This document shows, piece after piece, positions 15,802 through 22,176 of a DNA stretch of 22,363 bases. This stretch comes from JACQCV01 sp964634555 (lineage in GTDB: Bacteria > Patescibacteriota > Minisyncoccia > Phycocordibacterales > UBA12445), in NCBI GenBank assembly GCA_964634555.1, contig CAZWJJ010000012.1, positions 1 to 22,363 on the forward strand, in the 5' to 3' direction. The notes beneath the pieces were generated by a model that saw nothing but the letters and a program-made list of their open reading frames with translations, ran no database searches and was not told the origin of the DNA. A program made the translations under genes and the position numbers. Position 1 is the stretch's first letter. Every line of letters begins with the position of its first letter.

Positions 15802-16802
15802 ATGAGTGAGGATAAAATGCAACTGCCGGATGATCAAGATTTGACCATAGAAGCATTTGCTGAGGTTCATCTCTTTTATTTTGAACCGGAAGAACCGCCT
15901 GCTAAAAGTTTTGTGGAAGAAATGTATCGATTTATAAGAGATTTTTACTATTTTTTTGATCGGTTATCAATCANNNNNNNNNNATCATTACTTTTATTCT
16001 GTATACGTTAGCGGCATACCAGATGGCTGACAAACAAACAGCAATAGTTTTAGGAGCTTTTTATCTAGTACAGGGGATCGGTCATTTTGCCGGATTGCGT
16101 CACTGTCAAGTGGGTAGTGGAAAAATGCGTTTCTATCCGATTCTCGGTGGTTATGTTAACAGTTCTACAAATATTAAACACAGAAATCAGGAAGGCTTTT
16201 CTTCGCTTGGGCCATCGATTATGGTTTTGGCCTCCGCGATTATAGGTTTTGATTTATATATTTTGACCAATAATTCAGCTTATCTTTTATTTTCTGCTAT
16301 TTGTTTTGTTATGAATGTTTTACGCTTAATACCATTCATTGCGGCCTTTGAGGGTTGTACAATTGTTAAGTCGATCTTGTTTTCAGTGAGGAGATATTTG
16401 GGGTTGGCATTTTTATTCCTGAATATTTTTGTTTTTCCGTACATTTTGTATAGGATTATGTCTCAGCAGGGGTCCGTGAGTGTGTTAGGACTCTCTTCCG
16501 CTATTCTATATTCGCTTAATATGTTTACTGAGGAACTAGATGATTCAAATTCCAAGTTGGCAATGAATAAGTTCGAGATTTTGGGACTTACATTTTTGTA
16601 CTTGTTGATCTTTTTGGCATCGCTATATCTACCTTATCTTTTAGAGTTTCCGACTATTAATAGTGATATGGTGAATAAAGTTTATGACATTATATTAACG
16701 ATTACGATCCTAACCCTCTTGATTCGACTTATAGTTAAGAGGATAAAAAAGTATTCAACTTTTTGGATAAGGCAAGTTAGGAGAATTCTCGATATGATTT
16801 GA
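15802..16802 (+). CDS. Multi-pass membrane protein, unknown; one gene cut by the N gap
   Basis: I do not recognise the family. The N-terminal part (MSEDKMQLPDDQDLT...) is acidic and probably cytoplasmic, ending FYYFFDRLSI just before ten N (15974-15983). After the gap another frame reads IITFILYTLAAYQMADKQTA directly from base 15984 and runs to TGA at 16802. This second frame starts inside a hydrophobic helix, so both parts most likely belong to one gene; the frames agree if the true gap length is 2 modulo 3, whereas ten N is 1 modulo 3. The C-terminal part has about seven transmembrane helices and ends with a Lys/Arg-rich tail (KRIKKYSTFWIRQVRR). The start ATG has a strong AAGGGGG site 5 nt upstream. 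A Rho-independent terminator follows. ATG 16023 is probably not a real start. Confidence 0.7.
15974..15983. other. Assembly gap of ten N
   Basis: Ten unknown bases inside the membrane-protein gene. The number is probably a placeholder; the reading frames on each side are compatible with one gene only if the true length differs from ten. Confidence 0.97.
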
Positions 16803-16807
16803 TTTTT

Positions 16808-16835
16808 AGCGCCTCTTTTTAGGGGCGCTTTTATA
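16808..16835 (+). terminator. Rho-independent terminator
   Basis: AGCGCCTC pairs with GGGGCGCT (8 bp including one T-G pair) around a 6-nt loop (16808-16829), followed by TTTATAT. It starts 6 nt after the stop of the membrane-protein gene. Confidence 0.8.
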
Positions 16836-16867
16836 TAAAAAATCTCTTCACACGCCATTAACCAAAC

Positions 16868-16952
16868 TGTCATTGTGAGGAGTTTGCGACGAAGCAATCT
16901 CTTTCTGCGACTATATAATTACGTGGATTGCTTCGCATAGCTCGGAGTGACA
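16868..16952 (+). repeat. Intergenic palindromic repeat, copy 4
   Basis: The left arm is TGTCATTGTGAGGAGTTTGC, GACGAAGCAATCTC; the right arm is GGATTGCTTCGCATAGCTCG followed by GAGTGACA. The centre (TTTCTGCGACTATATAATTA) resembles that of copy 5, so these two are the closest relatives. Confidence 0.9.
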
Positions 16953-16966
16953 CTTAAAAATTTTTA

Positions 16967-16993
16967 TTGACACCCATTATGGCCGATGATACT
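16967..16993 (+). promoter_or_regulatory. Promoter of the coiled-coil membrane-protein gene
   Basis: A perfect -35 TTGACA (16967-16972) is followed by a -10-like GATACT (16988-16993) with a short 15-bp spacer. The leader of about 55 nt ends with the ribosome-binding site GAGGAGG. Confidence 0.4.
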
Positions 16994-17043
16994 CTGAAAA
17001 ACAGAATAAGGCTTTAAGTTCTTAGATAATTTACAAAACCACC

Positions 17044-17050
17044 GAGGAGG
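17044..17050 (+). promoter_or_regulatory. Strong ribosome-binding site setting a GTG start
   Basis: GAGGAGG lies 5 nt before GTG 17056 and decides the start; no ATG is suitably placed. Such a site is absent from the genes in the first 15 kb of the window. Confidence 0.7.
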
Positions 17051-17055
17051 TTTGT

Positions 17056-18003
17056 GTGTCACTTGGCAATAATGTTCAAAGGGTTGTTAGAAGATTTGTT
17101 TATATCCTAAGATCAAGCTGGCATCGCAGATTTGGCAAACATCAGCGTAGGAGTGATAGCAACGATCAGAAGTTGATAAATGCGATTGCTTGTCGAAACT
17201 ATAAAGATGTTTATCCGAGGGATGATTATGTTGTTGCGCTGAATAAAACCAGCTTTGCAAATATTATTTTATCCGTATTTGCTTCTATTATTCTATTTTT
17301 GACTTTTTTCTTCACTTGTTGGTTTTCGGATATTCCGTTTCGTTCATACTCAAGTCTGTCTATCTTCATATCGGGCATAGTTTCTTTTTTTTGCATTAGA
17401 AAGATCGATCAGTTTGTGACTATGCGTAAGTTGTTGAAGCAGGCAGAAAAATCGTTGCAAGACCCTAAGGTTCGCCATGAGGAGAGTTGTATGCTCATGA
17501 TTTCTGAATTAGAGAAGAATATCAATGAGCAGATAGCTTTACGTAAAAAGAAGAAAGAATTTCTTCAGGGTAAAATGCGGGAGCTCTGCCAGATCTGTTT
17601 TAATGTTAATGCTGTTGAGAAGGATGAAGTGGAGGATATTCAGATTCAGAATGAACTTGCGCCATTCAGAAAAAATATTAGTAAGTGGTCAAAAGAAATA
17701 GGTCGGCTTATAGAACAGATTAAACGTCTGGAGGAGTATAAGAAAAAACAGAAGGCCAGAATTCTTAGATCGCAGGCGATGGCACCTCTTTTGCAAATGA
17801 GGCAATCGTTGGAAGATGTTCGTGATGGCACCTTGTCGCTTGAAAATAGTATGGCTGATGAAGGCACCAAGACTCTCCTTTTGGAAATGGATCATGACAT
17901 ACACGATATGCATCAGGATCTTTTGACTGAGATAGGTGTTGAGCCTGCTCTCACTGACGATAATGATGAGAAAAAAGATCCGCCAAAGATTACCAAGGAA
18001 TAG
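17056..18003 (+). CDS. Two-helix membrane protein with long coiled coil, unknown
   Basis: I do not recognise this 315-residue protein. A basic N-terminal segment (VQRVVRRFVYILRSSWHRRF, 8-27) and a short polar region lead to two transmembrane helices (about 68-90 and 98-114) separated by a short loop. The remainder is predicted cytoplasmic: charged helices rich in Lys, Glu and Leu (about 122-240) that look like an antiparallel coiled coil, a QMRQSLEDVR stretch, and an acidic, Lys-rich tail (TDDNDEKKDPP). It starts with GTG after a strong GAGGAGG site and ends at a Rho-independent terminator, so it is a single-gene unit. The layout recalls membrane-anchored scaffold or division proteins, but nothing specific supports a function. 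Confidence 0.75.
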   Translation: MSLGNNVQRVVRRFVYILRSSWHRRFGKHQRRSDSNDQKLINAIACRNYKDVYPRDDYVVALNKTSFANIILSVFASIILFLTFFFTCWFSDIPFRSYSSLSIFISGIVSFFCIRKIDQFVTMRKLLKQAEKSLQDPKVRHEESCMLMISELEKNINEQIALRKKKKEFLQGKMRELCQICFNVNAVEKDEVEDIQIQNELAPFRKNISKWSKEIGRLIEQIKRLEEYKKKQKARILRSQAMAPLLQMRQSLEDVRDGTLSLENSMADEGTKTLLLEMDHDIHDMHQDLLTEIGVEPALTDDNDEKKDPPKITKE

Positions 18004-18010
18004 AATTTAC

Positions 18011-18037
18011 CCTTCGGCATTTGCTGAAGGTTTTTTG
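18011..18037 (+). terminator. Rho-independent terminator
   Basis: CCTTCGGC pairs with GCTGAAGG (8 bp, one G-T pair) around the loop ATTT (18011-18030), followed by TTTTTTG. It lies 8 nt after the stop of the coiled-coil protein gene. Confidence 0.85.
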
Positions 18038-18057
18038 TTGTCAAAATTAATTGAACG

Positions 18058-18066
18058 TGTTATACT
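18058..18066 (+). promoter_or_regulatory. Orphan extended -10 promoter
   Basis: TGTTATACT fits an extended -10 (TGn plus TATACT). No credible gene follows for 245 bp, so it may drive a leader of typA or an untranslated RNA, or be fortuitous. Confidence 0.35.
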
Positions 18067-18149
18067 TTCGTGGCTTAATTTTTTATTGCCGATATGTGGC
18101 GAGAGAAATTAAAAAATGATAATTTACAAGACAATCTAAGACTCCTTAT

Positions 18150-18232
18150 TGTCATTGCGAGGAGTTTGCGACGAAGCAATCTCTTTCCGCAGCCATAATT
18201 ATGTAGATCGCTTCGAGAAGCTCGCAATGACA
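18150..18232 (+). repeat. Intergenic palindromic repeat, copy 5
   Basis: The left arm is TGTCATTGCGAGGAGTTTGC, GACGAAGCAATCTC; the right arm is AGATCGCTTCGAGAAGCTCG followed by CAATGACA. The centre (TTTCCGCAGCCATAATTATG) is close to that of copy 4. Confidence 0.9.
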
Positions 18233-18297
18233 CTTGGTTAATTCTGCTTTGCTTTATTTCTGAGCCAATAAGAGTAAGAGGGGGATCAAATACTCTT

Positions 18298-18303
18298 TAT
18301 AAT
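18298..18303 (+). promoter_or_regulatory. -10 box next to the typA start
   Basis: TATAAT ends 8 nt before the ATG at 18312, so transcription should begin at or within 2-3 nt of the start codon. No good -35 is visible at 16-18 bp. Confidence 0.5.
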
Positions 18304-18311
18304 TTAAAATC

Positions 18312-20108
18312 ATGGAATTAGGAAATTTAAGAAACATTGCGATAATTGCGCACGTTGACCACGGTAAGACAACCTTGGTTGATTCTCTTTTGCGTCAATC
18401 TATCACAAACATTAAGCAGGATCTGCTTAAGGGGGAGCTGATTATGGACTCCAATGAGATCGAGCGTGAGCGCGGCATAACGATATTTGCCAAGAACGCT
18501 TCGGTTGTCTGGCAGGATACGAAAATAAATATTTTAGATACGCCAGGCCATGCCGATTTCGGCGGCGAGGTGGAGCGTGTTTTAACGATGGCAGATGGTG
18601 CGCTTTTGGTGGTGGATGCTAAAGAGGGTCCAATGCCGCAGACACGATTTGTTTTGAAGAAGGCTCTCCAGCTTGGGCTTAAAATAATTTTGGTCATAAA
18701 TAAAATGGATAAACCGGACGCCCGGCCGGATTATGTTCTAGATGAAGTATTTAATCTTTTTGTAGAACTTGGGGCAACAGACGAGCAGGCTGATTTTCCG
18801 GTTGTGTATGCTGTTGCTAAATTGGGCAAGGCCTCGACAACACCTGAACTTGAGTCGATGAAAGATATAAATCCGATATTTGAAACTATTATTAAAAACA
18901 TTCCGCCAGCCAAGAGGAATGTTGATGGGCCGTTTCAATTTTTAGTTGTTTCTATTACCGCCAATGACTTTAAGGGAAGGATTGCGACAGGAAAGATTTA
19001 TCGTGGCAAGGTAAAAAGTGGGGATACTGTTTCGCTTATCCGGCGCGATGGGGCGAAGAGTAATATTAAGGTTACATCTTTAATGACATCTGTCGGGTTG
19101 GATAAAGTTGAAATTGCTGAAGGTTATGCCGGAGATATTGTGCATATTGCTGGATCGCCCGATGTCATGATTGGGGAAACTTTTGCTGATAAAGATAATG
19201 CTGAACAGTTGACACCTCTTAAGATCGATGAACCGACTATCCAGGTTGTATTTTCTGTTAACACTTCACCTTTTGCTGGTAAGGAGGGTAATTATTTAAC
19301 ATCAAGACAGATTCGCGATCGTCTCTACAAAGAGATGGAAACTGATGTCGCCTTGCGGGTGAAAGATACTGATTCACCAGATAGTTTTCTTGTGGCTGGC
19401 CGCGGCGAACTTCATATCGGCATCTTGATAGAGAGAATGAGAAGAGAGGGTTATGAATTTCAGGTTTCAAAGCCACAGGTTATTTATAAAGAGATTGATG
19501 GCCAGAAAGTTGAGCCGTATGAGCAGGTTTTTATTGAAGTGCCAGACGCATACACGGGAATTGTTATTGAAAAAATGGGTTCGCGCGGTGCTGAAATGAA
19601 AGATATGCGAGCAGAAAATGGAGCAACTCATTTTAATTTTGTGGTGCCGACTAGCAGATTTTTCGGCTACAGAACTCGATTCATGACCGATACAAAAGGA
19701 CTTGGTATTATGAACACACTTTTCTTTAACTATTTGCCGGCGGTTGAACAGTCTGTGATGCCGCACGGTTCAATTATTGCCTATGAAGATGGCCAGACAA
19801 CAGCATACGCTTTGGAAATGGCTCAACAGAGGGGAACGCTCTTCATTGGTCCGGGAGTTGATGTTTATCGTGGTATGGTTGTCGGGCAAACATCGCGTGA
19901 TGAGGATCTGGAAATCAACGTTGTTAAGAAAAAAGAGCTGACAAACATGAGAAGCAAATCAAGTGATGGACTAGTTTTTCTTGATCCTCCGCGTCCAATG
20001 GGCGTAGAATCTTCTTTGGAATATTTGAGCGATGATGAGCTTATGGAAGTTACGCCGAATAATGTGCGTATTAGGAAGTCTGTTCTTGGCAAAAGAAAGG
20101 GAAAATAA
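18312..20108 (+). CDS. typA: Translational GTPase TypA/BipA
   Basis: TypA is a ribosome-associated GTPase related to EF-G that helps ribosome assembly and growth under stress. The 598-residue length is typical. GTPase motifs: G1 AHVDHGKT (13-20), G2 with RGITI (54-58), G3 DTPGHADFGGEVERV (76-90), G4 NKMD (130-133). After the beta-barrel (FKGRIATGKIYRGKVKSGD) come the EF-G-like domains (TSPFAGKEGNYLTSRQIRDR and GRGELHIGILIERMRREGYE) and the TypA-specific C-terminal domain (GTLFIGPGVDVYRGMVVGQ and DGLVFLDPPRPMGVESSLEY). The start at 18312 is the only sensible one and is next to the -10 box, suggesting leaderless translation. It stands alone between two palindromic repeats. Confidence 0.97.
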   Translation: MELGNLRNIAIIAHVDHGKTTLVDSLLRQSITNIKQDLLKGELIMDSNEIERERGITIFAKNASVVWQDTKINILDTPGHADFGGEVERVLTMADGALLVVDAKEGPMPQTRFVLKKALQLGLKIILVINKMDKPDARPDYVLDEVFNLFVELGATDEQADFPVVYAVAKLGKASTTPELESMKDINPIFETIIKNIPPAKRNVDGPFQFLVVSITANDFKGRIATGKIYRGKVKSGDTVSLIRRDGAKSNIKVTSLMTSVGLDKVEIAEGYAGDIVHIAGSPDVMIGETFADKDNAEQLTPLKIDEPTIQVVFSVNTSPFAGKEGNYLTSRQIRDRLYKEMETDVALRVKDTDSPDSFLVAGRGELHIGILIERMRREGYEFQVSKPQVIYKEIDGQKVEPYEQVFIEVPDAYTGIVIEKMGSRGAEMKDMRAENGATHFNFVVPTSRFFGYRTRFMTDTKGLGIMNTLFFNYLPAVEQSVMPHGSIIAYEDGQTTAYALEMAQQRGTLFIGPGVDVYRGMVVGQTSRDEDLEINVVKKKELTNMRSKSSDGLVFLDPPRPMGVESSLEYLSDDELMEVTPNNVRIRKSVLGKRKGK

Positions 20109-20165
20109 AAAACTCTGAATTTGGAGCATTTTTTATTACTGCTTCATGTCGATGATAAAAATAGT

Positions 20166-20246
20166 TGTCATTGCGAAGAGTTTACGACGAAGCAATCTCT
20201 GTCGTCATTGCAAATAAAGGGATTGCTTCGCAGGCTCGCAATGACA
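20166..20246 (+). repeat. Intergenic palindromic repeat, copy 6
   Basis: The left arm is TGTCATTGCGAAGAGTTTAC, GACGAAGCAATCTC; the right arm is GGATTGCTTCGCAGGCTCGC followed by AATGACA. It starts 57 nt after the typA stop, where no clear terminator is seen. Confidence 0.9.
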
Positions 20247-20280
20247 AAATACGATGTATTGTGGACACAGATAAAATTAT

Positions 20281-20309
20281 TTGATATCTTCAATCTCGGA
20301 TTTTAGATT
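20281..20309 (+). promoter_or_regulatory. Possible promoter of the lipoprotein gene
   Basis: A -35 TTGATA (20281-20286), a 17-bp spacer and a -10 TAGATT (20304-20309). The leader to ATG 20345 contains GAGGAGG (20334-20340). Confidence 0.4.
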
Positions 20310-20344
20310 GTTGCACTTTGACTTTGTGACGAAGAGGAGGACTG

Positions 20345-20701
20345 ATGATTAAAATTCTCAGGGCATCGGTATTTCTCGCTTTTGCATTGAGTATTGTTGG
20401 TTGTGAAGATCAGCCATGGAAACGAGAATATATTCATACTGATGTGGTTTCTATTTCAAGAATTAGTGCCGATAAATATTCTGTTACTTCACTTGATAGA
20501 GAGACATCACAGATAAGAATAGAAGAGATATTGGAAAAAAGATATGTACTTGGTGCTAGTAATAGGCTTGAATTTAAGATCTTTGCCGATGTGCCGGTTG
20601 GGAGAAAGATATGGTATCTTCGTGTTGTTGAGTATAATGGCTGGGATACTGTAACAGATACAGTTATGTTCCATGTTCATAGTGTTGCAGATATTAAGTG
20701 A
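20345..20701 (+). CDS. Small lipoprotein, unknown function
   Basis: The 118-residue protein has a lipoprotein signal peptide: MIKILRASVFLAFALSIVGC with the lipobox IVGC, so C20 would be lipidated and the mature protein held at the outer face of the membrane. The mature part is rich in beta-strand patterns with alternating hydrophobic residues (IHTDVVSISRISADKYSV, and later IWYLRVVEYNGWDTVTD), suggesting a small beta-sandwich. I do not recognise the family. The start ATG follows GAGGAGG by 4 nt. A strong Rho-independent terminator lies 26 nt after the stop, so it is a single-gene unit. Confidence 0.75.
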   Translation: MIKILRASVFLAFALSIVGCEDQPWKREYIHTDVVSISRISADKYSVTSLDRETSQIRIEEILEKRYVLGASNRLEFKIFADVPVGRKIWYLRVVEYNGWDTVTDTVMFHVHSVADIK

Positions 20702-20727
20702 ACTGACTCTGCACTTATAAAACAATT

Positions 20728-20763
20728 GCTCGCCAAGAAAAAAATGGCGAGCTTTCTTTTTTT
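20728..20763 (+). terminator. Rho-independent terminator
   Basis: GCTCGCCA and TGGCGAGC form a perfect 8-bp stem around an A-rich 9-nt loop (20728-20752), followed by TTTCTTTTTTT. It separates the lipoprotein gene from murB. Confidence 0.92.
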
Positions 20764-20775
20764 GACCATTGACCA

Positions 20776-20781
20776 TATAAT
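20776..20781 (+). promoter_or_regulatory. -10 box next to the murB start
   Basis: TATAAT ends 6 nt before GTG 20788, the same spacing as for the gene at 1053. It touches a GGAGG motif (20782-20786); if transcription starts near 20788 that motif is not in the message. Confidence 0.45.
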
Positions 20782-20787
20782 GGAGGT

Positions 20788-21783
20788 GTGGATTTGTTTG
20801 GAACAGGTCTGGATATTCGGGAGAATGTCGACATAAAACCTCACACAACATTTGGGGTTGGCGGTTCGGTGCGGTATTTTGTTGAAGTTGATAAAGCTAT
20901 TGATGCTATTGACGCAATAAAATATGCCGAGAGCATTAAGACTCCGTATGTGATCATGGCTGGCGGTAGTAATTTGGTGTTTAACGACGGATTGCTCGAA
21001 CTGTTTGTGGTTAAGATTAAGGATCCTATTTTGTATTTGTTGAACGGTGAACCAGTAGAAAATATTTCTTATTACAAAAAAATCGAAGGCATGGAAATTA
21101 TTTTTTGCGCCTTGGTTAAATTGATGGATCTGGTTACATTCTCGATTTCGCATGGGTTGGCTGGTCTCGAGTCTTTGTCCGGAATTCCAGGATCAGTTGG
21201 CGGTGCAATTGTCGGCAATGCCGGTGCGTACGGTCAGACAGCTAGCGGCGGAATTATCGAGGTAGAAATATTTGACGGTGAAAATATCAGGAAGCTTACT
21301 AAGCAGGAGTGCCAATTTACTTATCGTAATTCGTTGATAAAAAATAAGCCGTGGCTAGTTCTTTCGGTGCGATATGAATTGTCCGCAGGAGATAAGGACG
21401 AATTACAAAAGAAATCTAAAGAGATTATTGAAACACGAAACAAAAAATATAGCCCCGGCATTAAATGTCCAGGAAGTTTTTTTAAGAATATTTTGATTGA
21501 TGAAGTTCCGGCCGCAAGTCATCAATTTTTGCCTAAAGATAGAGATTATTACGGTAAGGTTCCAGCTTGGCATTTTTTGGATCAGATAGGTGCTAAGGGG
21601 ATGGTTGAAGGGGGGATTAAAATTGCTGATTTTCATGGAAATTTACTCATAAATACAGGCAATGCCACTTTTGAAGATGTTTGGACTCTTGCGCAGAGAT
21701 TAAAAGCAGGTGTGAAAGAAAGGTTCGGTATTGACTTAGAAGAAGAAGTTAGGTATATTGGTGCTAGTAAAAACGGTTCTTGA
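20788..21783 (+). CDS. murB: UDP-N-acetylenolpyruvoylglucosamine reductase
   Basis: MurB uses FAD and NADPH to reduce UDP-GlcNAc-enolpyruvate to UDP-MurNAc, the second committed step of peptidoglycan synthesis in the cytoplasm. The 331-residue protein shows the FAD-binding signatures TTFGVGGSVRYF (20-31) and MAGGSNLVFNDG (57-68), then GLAGLESLSGIPGSVGGAIV (123-142) and GNAGAYGQ. Catalytic residues by alignment from memory: S230 in CPGSFFKN and E320 in LEEEVRYIG. The substrate motif YRNSLIK (179-185) is present. Two starts compete: GTG 20788, matching a leaderless transcript from the adjacent -10 box, and TTG 20794, which has GGAGG at 7 nt. The small basic protein gene follows after 32 nt. Confidence 0.96.
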   Translation: MDLFGTGLDIRENVDIKPHTTFGVGGSVRYFVEVDKAIDAIDAIKYAESIKTPYVIMAGGSNLVFNDGLLELFVVKIKDPILYLLNGEPVENISYYKKIEGMEIIFCALVKLMDLVTFSISHGLAGLESLSGIPGSVGGAIVGNAGAYGQTASGGIIEVEIFDGENIRKLTKQECQFTYRNSLIKNKPWLVLSVRYELSAGDKDELQKKSKEIIETRNKKYSPGIKCPGSFFKNILIDEVPAASHQFLPKDRDYYGKVPAWHFLDQIGAKGMVEGGIKIADFHGNLLINTGNATFEDVWTLAQRLKAGVKERFGIDLEEEVRYIGASKNGS

Positions 21784-21815
21784 CATATTAAGATTATAAG
21801 AGGGGAGGCGATTAA

Positions 21816-22106
21816 GTGCCGGTATCTATTAAGGTAAGATTTCCGGATGATCCATTTGAGATGTATAAACTTCCCAAGAAATACAAACTTGAAACACCTC
21901 ATGTACATCACAACAAATCTCTTTTAGTTCTGTCTGTAAAACAAGATGGGGTTTGGCGAGAGATTTGGTCTGGTTGGTGTCGATATCAATCATGTGAATC
22001 TAATGGTAAGGGCAAATATATTCTTATACTTGATTGTGATGATGTTCCGCCGCTTAAGGTTTACAAGGTAAAAACCCCCAAGAAAATTAATAAAAGAAAA
22101 AAGTAG
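21816..22106 (+). CDS. Small basic protein, unknown function
   Basis: I do not recognise this 96-residue protein. It has no signal peptide or membrane helix. The sequence suggests beta-strands: LLVLSVKQDGVWREIWSGW, KYILILDCDDVPPLKVYKV, with a Trp-rich centre, two separated cysteines and a strongly basic tail (KTPKKINKRKK) that could bind nucleic acid. It starts with GTG at 7 nt after AGGGGAGG, a strong ribosome-binding site, 32 nt after murB, and is probably co-transcribed with murB. A Rho-independent terminator follows. Confidence 0.65.
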   Translation: MPVSIKVRFPDDPFEMYKLPKKYKLETPHVHHNKSLLVLSVKQDGVWREIWSGWCRYQSCESNGKGKYILILDCDDVPPLKVYKVKTPKKINKRKK

Positions 22107-22120
22107 TTTTAAATCGATCA

Positions 22121-22150
22121 ATCTCCGCTTGGTGCGGGGATTTTTATTTT
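22121..22150 (+). terminator. Rho-independent terminator
   Basis: ATCTCCGC pairs with GCGGGGAT (8 bp, one T-G pair) around the loop TTGGT (22121-22141), followed by TTTTATTTTG. It ends the murB unit. Confidence 0.85.
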
Positions 22151-22163
22151 GCTTTTTTTATTG

Positions 22164-22169
22164 TATACT
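22164..22169 (+). promoter_or_regulatory. -10 box next to the gatB start
   Basis: TATACT ends 7 nt before the ATG at 22177, again pointing to a leaderless transcript. No convincing -35 is seen in the T-rich terminator sequence upstream. Confidence 0.45.
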
Positions 22170-22176
22170 GGCGCCT

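Larger units (their letters stand above)
18004..18311. other. Intergenic region upstream of typA
   Basis: This 308-bp stretch contains the terminator of the preceding gene (18011-18037), an orphan extended -10 promoter (18058-18066), palindromic repeat copy 5 (18150-18232) and the typA -10 box. A 34-codon frame from ATG 18094 runs into the palindrome and is not a convincing gene. Confidence 0.6.

Noticed and set aside
16023..16802. Separate gene starting at ATG 16023
   Set aside because: The frame is open and hydrophobic back to the N gap, the ATG has no ribosome-binding site and lies between membrane helices, so it is internal.
4628..20246. CRISPR array
   Set aside because: The repeats are 81-88 bp palindromes scattered over 15 kb without regular spacers, and no cas genes are visible.
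20121..20306. 61-codon open frame after typA
   Set aside because: Nearly half is the intergenic palindrome (CHCEEFTTKQSL...GLLRRLAM), a well-known false protein pattern; no ribosome-binding site.
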